Shown in pieces: positions 13,969 to 17,901 of a stretch of DNA of 17,901 bases. How positions within the stretch are numbered: position 1 is the stretch's first letter; each line of letters opens with the position of its first letter. The translations under genes were made by a program, and so were the position numbers. Below the pieces are notes generated by a model that saw nothing but the letters and a program-made list of their open reading frames with translations, searched no databases and was not told where the DNA came from. This stretch comes from Candidatus Gottesmanbacteria bacterium RIFOXYB1_FULL_47_11. Lineage in GTDB: Bacteria > Patescibacteriota > Microgenomatia > UBA10105 > UBA927. Location: the NCBI GenBank assembly GCA_001779455.1, contig MFKE01000001.1, positions 565-18,465 of the forward strand, read 5' to 3'.

Positions 13969-15668
13969 AACGAAATAGGTTGATCGTCGTAACTTTTATC
14001 TCTATACACCGTAATATTTTTTAACCCTAATCGATGAGAAACAGTGAATACGTCCAACACATCCTGAACCGAAGCAGTCGCCGGTAAATTCACTGTCTTG
14101 GAAACCGCCTCGTCATACACCACGCTAATTGCCGCAACCATCAATAGTTGATCAATAAATGGAATTTCTTTAACTGTTTTAAGAACATCCTCATCCGGAA
14201 GCAATCCCTGTTGAAATGTCCCCTGTTTACGCGCCCGGTCCAATACATTTTCACTGACGTCGTCTATCCGTTGTTGCAAAAACGATGTAATAATCCTTTC
14301 CGTTCCTTCATTCAGATTATGCAATGAAAACAACGGCTCAATGCTCGACGTCGCGCCTAAAAGAATTGACGTCCGCCCCGTCGGGGGGAGTGCTGTGGTT
14401 AATATATTTCTCAAATATCCCGTTCTTTTTATATATGAAGCCAACGTTAGCCATGCCCGCCTCGACACGGAATAGGTCGGGTGCCTTGCGTATCGCGACT
14501 CAATAAATCCGTGATAATATTCATTGTTCACGTGATCAGCCATTGCGCCACAGGACCCGCGCTGTTGAGCCAATTGCACCGATGCTACTTTTGACGCAAA
14601 ATTGATGCTTGCAAGCATATTTTGTGCTACCATTCTGCCCTCCGCGGATCCGTAGGGAATCCCCAGCTGAATCAGTGTATCGGCTAATCCGCATACCCCG
14701 ATACCGATTTTCCGCTTCAGTGTGGCGAGCCGCTGACTCTCTTCATCGGGGAAACCTTTACGACTTATCTCGATTGCATTATCCAACGCTCTGCTCATCA
14801 CCATCGTTGCTTCTGATAATCTCTTATAATCTATACCATCAGGTGTCACAAATTTGGAAAGATTTATGTAGCCAAATTGACACGTTTCTCCCGGGGCCAA
14901 TCCCATTTCAGAACACGGCGGCGCTGATGTATATGAACTTATGTTTCGTATGGGATTATCGCGATTCATCCGCTCCAAAGAAATAAGCCCGGGGTCTCCG
15001 TTATGATGAGCGCATTCAGCCATTTCTTCTAATAATCCATGCGCATCCACACGTGTACCGTCGGCTAACCTATAAGATGTATGTTCTATTGCAGCCTGCA
15101 TAAACTCTTCGCTTACATCAATAGAAATATTAAAGTGTTTCATCGAAGTGTCTCTTTTTGCCCGAATAAAATCCCGGATCTTTGGGTGGGAAACGTGCAA
15201 ATTGCCCATATTGCCGATGTACCGATCATACTGTCCGGAAGCGGTTTCCTTGGCCGACAGATCGTTTAACCATGTGAGCAACCCCACGGGATCGTCATAT
15301 GGGGTAAAATCGAATCCCGATCCCATATTTTGCCGGTAATAATTTCTAATTCTGGCTGCCGCTTCATCCGGCTTTCGTAAATCTACCGGAATAACCACAC
15401 AGGAAGACAATGCGGCCTGTGTATATTCCGATCTCCCGGCGTTGGTAAGGGTCGGAGTACCCGGAGAAATAGCATGGTCGAGCATAAAATTAGTGAATAC
15501 CTCCTTATTTGTCCGGGTTTCTCCGGGATCAGTATTCCACGTGGACTCAACAGCAAATAGAGTGTTCACGACACGCTCAAACATGTGCGCTGAAGTTTCT
15601 CCGGGTCCCAAAATTTTTCCCTTAGCCAACATGGTTGTCACTCTTGCTGAAGTTTCGAATTCTCTCAT
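13965..15668 (-). CDS. Divergent class II-type ribonucleotide reductase-like protein
   Basis: The family makes deoxyribonucleotides by radical chemistry. From ATG 15668 there are 567 residues; a TTG 18 bases upstream would add six. Positions here count from that TTG. Landmarks of the ten-stranded barrel are ALSSC with Cys96, GSGFDF (122-127), HPKIRDFIRAKRD (167-179), NRDNP (241-245), CxxGxINLSKF with Cys269, KIGIGVCGLADTL (326-338), PPTGRTSILLGATSSIEP (434-451), and SKTVNLP then ITVYRD near the end. Cys96, Cys258 and Cys269 match the redox pair and thiyl-radical cysteine. The active-site motif, normally N-x-C-x-E, reads PPCSE (256-260), so the Asn is Pro. The protein stops just after YRDKS, without the C-terminal Cys pair that usually relays electrons. 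No radical-generating small subunit is adjacent, so B12-type class II is inferred. Confidence 0.85.
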   Translation of the reverse strand: MREFETSARVTTMLAKGKILGPGETSAHMFERVVNTLFAVESTWNTDPGETRTNKEVFTNFMLDHAISPGTPTLTNAGRSEYTQAALSSCVVIPVDLRKPDEAAARIRNYYRQNMGSGFDFTPYDDPVGLLTWLNDLSAKETASGQYDRYIGNMGNLHVSHPKIRDFIRAKRDTSMKHFNISIDVSEEFMQAAIEHTSYRLADGTRVDAHGLLEEMAECAHHNGDPGLISLERMNRDNPIRNISSYTSAPPCSEMGLAPGETCQFGYINLSKFVTPDGIDYKRLSEATMVMSRALDNAIEISRKGFPDEESQRLATLKRKIGIGVCGLADTLIQLGIPYGSAEGRMVAQNMLASINFASKVASVQLAQQRGSCGAMADHVNNEYYHGFIESRYARHPTYSVSRRAWLTLASYIKRTGYLRNILTTALPPTGRTSILLGATSSIEPLFSLHNLNEGTERIITSFLQQRIDDVSENVLDRARKQGTFQQGLLPDEDVLKTVKEIPFIDQLLMVAAISVVYDEAVSKTVNLPATASVQDVLDVFTVSHRLGLKNITVYRDKSYDDQPISL

Positions 15669-15732
15669 AATCTTTATTGTTCGCAATTACTATGCATCCA
15701 AAGACGGGAAAATACTATTTGGGTTGTATGGC
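15669..15732 (-). other. Intergenic gap before the reductase-like gene
   Basis: This 64-base AT-rich gap has no Shine-Dalgarno before the ATG at 15668. AACAAT ending 7 bases before the ATG is a weak possible -10. A short inverted repeat TACCCG/CGGGTA (15738-15758) covers the last codons of the upstream gene without a T tract, so I do not call a terminator. Confidence 0.35.
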
Positions 15733-16236
15733 TCAGATACCCGAAGAACCTCCGGGTACTAACTTCCGCTGTGCTGCACACGCAATAAATCTTCCAATGG
15801 GGTATGTACGCAACTCTCCCGACGTTACGATGTCATAAACAGTTAGCCCTGATTCCTGATCGTCCGCCTGCCGCCACAAAAGATGGGAAAGGGATTTTAC
15901 CTCAGTCTCGTTAATTCGTAAGGCAATAATCAACATAGGCATAGTAGGTTTATTTGAGGCGTTTTGTAACCTCCCGACAGTTTCAGACAAATTATCGCAA
16001 ATAATGATTGCACCGTCGTGTGTACCCGCTTTACTCTGATCTTCACTCCACGCTTCGTATGACATAACAGCTTTCTCCGTAATTTTAGCTTGAAGCAACT
16101 CTTCCACTCGGCTAAATGCAGATTTACGTGATGAAAGAATTAGTTGTGCCGGTGCAACAACTAAAATATCAATCCCTGTCGGGACGACTTCCTGTTTGCG
16201 GTCAACGGCTGGTGCTTCCGGACTCCTACGAATCAT
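15733..16236 (-). CDS. Hypothetical protein, 167 residues, first gene of the reductase-like operon
   Basis: I do not recognise the family. After a polar Pro-rich start the protein alternates strands and helices: IDILVVAPA (22-30), GAIIICDNL (75-83), MPMLIIALRI (99-108) and a helix near the end. This alpha/beta order could be a Rossmann-like or degenerate receiver-like fold, with Asp81 near the end of the second strand. The residues expected for a working receiver (acid pair, Lys) are not clear, so this remains inference. It follows a full-consensus promoter and leads the operon with the reductase-like, PfkB and GreA-type genes. A 64-base gap separates it from the next gene. Confidence 0.75.
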   Translation of the reverse strand: MIRRSPEAPAVDRKQEVVPTGIDILVVAPAQLILSSRKSAFSRVEELLQAKITEKAVMSYEAWSEDQSKAGTHDGAIIICDNLSETVGRLQNASNKPTMPMLIIALRINETEVKSLSHLLWRQADDQESGLTVYDIVTSGELRTYPIGRFIACAAQRKLVPGGSSGI

Positions 16237-16244
16237 ATGTATGG

Positions 16245-16272
16245 ATTATATCCGTTTAAGGCTTCCTGTCAA
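16245..16272 (-). promoter_or_regulatory. Consensus promoter of the reductase-like operon
   Basis: A perfect TTGACA (16272-16267) and a perfect TATAAT (16250-16245) are 16 bases apart. The -10 ends 8 bases before the ATG at 16236, so the leader is zero to two bases. It is the strongest promoter by consensus in the window. Confidence 0.8.
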
Positions 16273-16392
16273 TCTTTCTGACGGCACCGAGAACCAACGG
16301 CAACGCGGACTACGCATTGCCTTCGTCGCCGCGCGCTAATACGAATTGGTCCGCCTGTTACACGGAAATTTCCCTGTATATCCTGCAACTGT
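16273..16392. other. Divergent regulatory region between the operon and the 266-residue orphan
   Basis: Between the two -35 boxes lie a near-perfect hairpin, GGCAACGC (16299-16306) against GCATTGCC (16314-16321) with one mismatch, and the palindrome GGAAATTTCC (16364-16373). Either could bind a regulator shared by the divergent genes. No gene is seen here; the frame open from 16346 into the downstream gene is its unlikely long form. Confidence 0.35.
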
Positions 16393-16421
16393 TTGCACAT
16401 TAAAACTTATAGTGATAGAAT
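16393..16421 (+). promoter_or_regulatory. Promoter of the 266-residue orphan
   Basis: TTGCAC (16393-16398), 17 bases, then TGA directly before TAGAAT (16416-16421), ending 8 bases before the ATG at 16430, so the leader is very short or absent. Confidence 0.6.
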
Positions 16422-16429
16422 CCGGTTCT

Positions 16430-17230
16430 ATGAATACAGAAACATTGACGCCCTTGCCTGAGATATATTTCAGGTCTCCACGAATACGCGTCAATCTCCC
16501 GTTTCCGTCATGGGTAGAAACAGATAATGTGGGCATTAACATTCCGCGGACGGAACGGTTGATGAACCTTGGAGGTATACGTCATATTCGGTTTGTAGGA
16601 GACGTAGACGGTGAACATACCACTGCCGTACCTGTAAGCGTAGGACTCAATACAGACGGATCGCAAATTGCAGGAATGGGCAGTCTACGGGAATCGGTAA
16701 AAATGCAAACACTGGAGCAGGATGGCGCCCCAAGTCATCGCTCAAGCTTTCGAAATTCAGAATGGACCTCTGCAACAATCCGGATCAATCTCAATGAAAT
16801 TCAACGCCAAATTCATGATCAGAATAAAAACCTCCGGAATGCCGCGTCATGGACACCATACCTAGACAAATCACTTCGCTGGGGCATCCGGAAAGCGGGA
16901 AATGAACACTTATTGACGAATTTTACGGCTAGACAAAAAATTATGTTGTTCTTAATCAATATACATAATAACTTACTGTTTTCTTGTAATCTATCAATCC
17001 CCGACATCCTAGCCAGAGACGTTCCTACACTACCGAATCCCGGAATTATTTTGCTCTGTACGGGATTTAATTTATTTTTTTGGGCACTACCCGAAAGGAT
17101 GCTTCGGGGAAAAGACGATGGTTCCGGTTCAGGCTATCGGTTCTCCTCGTTTCCCGGATATGAAATAGACCGCGCCGCAGTACTCCAAGTATTGTCCCGA
17201 ACAAAACGTGTTGTGGCCCCCATTAGGTAA
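16430..17230 (+). CDS. Hypothetical protein, 266 residues
   Basis: I do not recognise the family. From ATG 16430 it starts MNTETLTPLPEIYFRSPRIR. It has a beta-rich N-terminal part (about 10-125), a helical stretch with LNEIQRQIHDQNKNLRNAAS (121-140), and a hydrophobic segment near PGIILLCTGFNLFFWAL (204-220) that may be a buried core or a membrane-associated helix. The C-terminal part is basic (VLSRTKRVVAPIR). There are no known catalytic motifs. The frame is open 28 codons upstream, but the promoter lies inside that part. It is divergent from the reductase-like operon and ends 19 bases before a convergent membrane protein gene. Confidence 0.75.
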   Translation: MNTETLTPLPEIYFRSPRIRVNLPFPSWVETDNVGINIPRTERLMNLGGIRHIRFVGDVDGEHTTAVPVSVGLNTDGSQIAGMGSLRESVKMQTLEQDGAPSHRSSFRNSEWTSATIRINLNEIQRQIHDQNKNLRNAASWTPYLDKSLRWGIRKAGNEHLLTNFTARQKIMLFLINIHNNLLFSCNLSIPDILARDVPTLPNPGIILLCTGFNLFFWALPERMLRGKDDGSGSGYRFSSFPGYEIDRAAVLQVLSRTKRVVAPIR

Positions 17231-17249
17231 AACGGACACTGTCACACAT

Positions 17250-17477
17250 TCACCGGGCAAGCGCCTGGTAGATAATAGCCAGATCCCATCCGATAATGAG
17301 GAGATTAATAATAAGCGTCGTTGTGGTCAAACGGTTATTCCGGTGCGCCATGTAGGTAACCCACGCAATCAGGATGATAGACACAATAATCCCGATGATT
17401 TTATACATGAGGGGCATGGGGACGAAGCTGATAAGGATCGCAATCACCCACACAGCAATCATCGCCTGATTCTCCAT
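17250..17477 (-). CDS. Small three-helix membrane protein, 75 residues
   Basis: From ATG 17477 the protein reads MENQAMIAVWVIAILISF and has three hydrophobic segments: about 6-22, 25-45 and 53-72. A short basic loop AHRNNR (about 46-51) lies between the second and third. No family is recognised. Two upstream in-frame ATGs (17501 and 17495) are open, but a -10-like TACACT ends 6 bases before 17477 with TTGTGT at 17 bases, and this start puts the first helix at the N-terminus. Confidence 0.65.
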   Translation of the reverse strand: MENQAMIAVWVIAILISFVPMPLMYKIIGIIVSIILIAWVTYMAHRNNRLTTTTLIINLLIIGWDLAIIYQALAR

Positions 17478-17483
17478 ACCATC

Positions 17484-17512
17484 AGTGTACACCATGACCA
17501 TGTGGCACACAA
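17484..17512 (-). promoter_or_regulatory. Candidate leaderless promoter of the small membrane protein
   Basis: TTGTGT (17512-17507), 17 bases, TACACT (17489-17484), 6 bases before ATG 17477. Each box has mismatches, so this is weaker than the others. Confidence 0.4.
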
Positions 17513-17525
17513 AGGCAACGGGGTA

Positions 17526-17554
17526 TTGACAGAACTTTCCGGATATTGCATACT
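17526..17554 (+). promoter_or_regulatory. Promoter of the RHH/nucleotidyltransferase gene
   Basis: A perfect TTGACA (17526-17531), 17 bases, then CATACT (17549-17554), 12 bases before the ATG at 17567. The leader would be about 5 bases. Confidence 0.6.
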
Positions 17555-17566
17555 TTTCTTTGCCGT

Positions 17567-17901
17567 ATGAAAAAGTATGACAGGATTGCCCGAGGCAAGG
17601 ACCGGCTCACCATTTCGCTTCCGCTTGACCTCTTAACCAGTCTGGATAACGCAATCGACGGCAAGGAGATCCGCAACAGATCCCATGCCATTGAGCATTT
17701 TCTGCGCAAGTCCCTCAAACCATCCGTCACCAATGCCGTTATTCTTGCCGGGTCCCCGGTGCAAACAAAAACGCCTCCCTGCCTTACCACAATCGACGGA
17801 CGGAACCTTTTGGATATTACCCTTGAACACATTGCCGCGGCCCGTTTCAGGAACGTATATATGCTGGCCGGATCCTCTACCGGTACACTGAAGGCGTCCG
17901 T
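17567..17901 (+). CDS. N-terminal part of a ribbon-helix-helix plus nucleotidyltransferase-like fusion
   Basis: The frame is open from ATG 17567 to the window end (111 residues plus two bases), so the gene is truncated. Residues 13-50 have a ribbon-helix-helix layout: strand RLTISLPLDLL, helix SLDNAI, turn GKEIRNRS, helix HAIEHFLRKSL, as in CopG/MetJ-type DNA-binding proteins. Residues 56-111 then look like the start of a sugar-phosphate nucleotidyltransferase: NAVILAGSP, then PCLTTIDGRNLLDITLEHIA, then FRNVYMLAG. The usual GGxGTRLxPLT loop is degenerate (AGSPVQTKTPP lacks the second Gly and the Thr-Arg) and the following PKP Lys is replaced, so catalysis may be lost or changed. The protein may sense a nucleotide-sugar or related ligand and regulate transcription, but that is inference. 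Confidence 0.7.
   Translation, partial: MKKYDRIARGKDRLTISLPLDLLTSLDNAIDGKEIRNRSHAIEHFLRKSLKPSVTNAVILAGSPVQTKTPPCLTTIDGRNLLDITLEHIAAARFRNVYMLAGSSTGTLKAS

Noticed and set aside
15738..15758. TACCCG/CGGGTA inverted repeat as a terminator within the operon
   Set aside because: The stem is only 6 bp, covers codons at the end of the first gene, and no T tract follows on the minus strand.
1..17901. CRISPR array, IS element, prophage genes or toxin-antitoxin pair
   Set aside because: No direct repeats with regular spacers, transposase motifs, integrase, phage structural genes or paired toxin gene were found. The RHH segment at the right end continues into an enzyme-like domain, not a short antitoxin tail.

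Overview
The window looks like a piece of a small-genome bacterium of the Candidate Phyla Radiation (Patescibacteria), most likely the Microgenomates side. This is inferred from style and gene content: dense packing, short or overlapping gene borders, a type-2 (archaeal-like) isoleucyl-tRNA synthetase, a THUMP/UPF0020 RNA methyltransferase wedged between the L21 and L27 genes, a TP-rich secreted protein, many small orphan proteins, and TGA used as a normal stop. No 16S gene is present, so the assignment is not proven.

Left edge (1-2638). An AT-rich stretch holds the start of a minus-strand gene cut by the window edge (perhaps a methyltransferase). It is followed by a large secreted protein that joins a five-bladed beta-propeller of the glycoside-hydrolase type to an LCAT-like alpha/beta-hydrolase through a Thr/Pro linker. 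The base composition changes at the linker, as if two genes of different origin were joined.

Housekeeping block (2640-10694). This holds an orphan gene, tRNA-Val(GAC), and signal peptidase I divergent from the tRNA. A minus-strand run follows, with ileS and rodA overlapping, then rplU, a THUMP methyltransferase, rpmA and parB. rplU has its own promoter just downstream of rodA. Upstream of ileS is a 94-residue orphan.

Small-gene zone (10805-11969). This holds a YtxH-like protein, a zinc-ribbon membrane protein and a Nudix hydrolase.

Nucleotide-related zone (12030-16236). A P-loop dNMP-kinase-like gene faces a four-gene minus-strand operon: an orphan of 167 residues, a class II-type ribonucleotide reductase-like protein, a PfkB kinase and a GreA/GreB-type factor. 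The operon starts at a consensus promoter (TTGACA, 16 bp, TATAAT). The reductase-like protein keeps the three core cysteines but has Pro where the active-site Asn is expected, and it lacks a C-terminal Cys pair. With a Nudix enzyme and a nucleotide-kinase-like enzyme next door, this is the best candidate for an unusual system in the window.

Right edge (16430-17901). A 266-residue orphan diverges from the operon. After it come a small three-helix membrane protein and the start of a protein fusing a ribbon-helix-helix DNA-binding segment to a degenerate sugar-nucleotidyltransferase domain, cut by the window end.

A recurring design runs through the window. Genes at the head of a transcript have a -10 box, often with an upstream TG, ending 6-8 bases before the start codon, which implies leaderless mRNAs. 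Several operon-internal genes, and ytxH, have Shine-Dalgarno sequences instead. No intergenic stretch exceeds about 200 bases.
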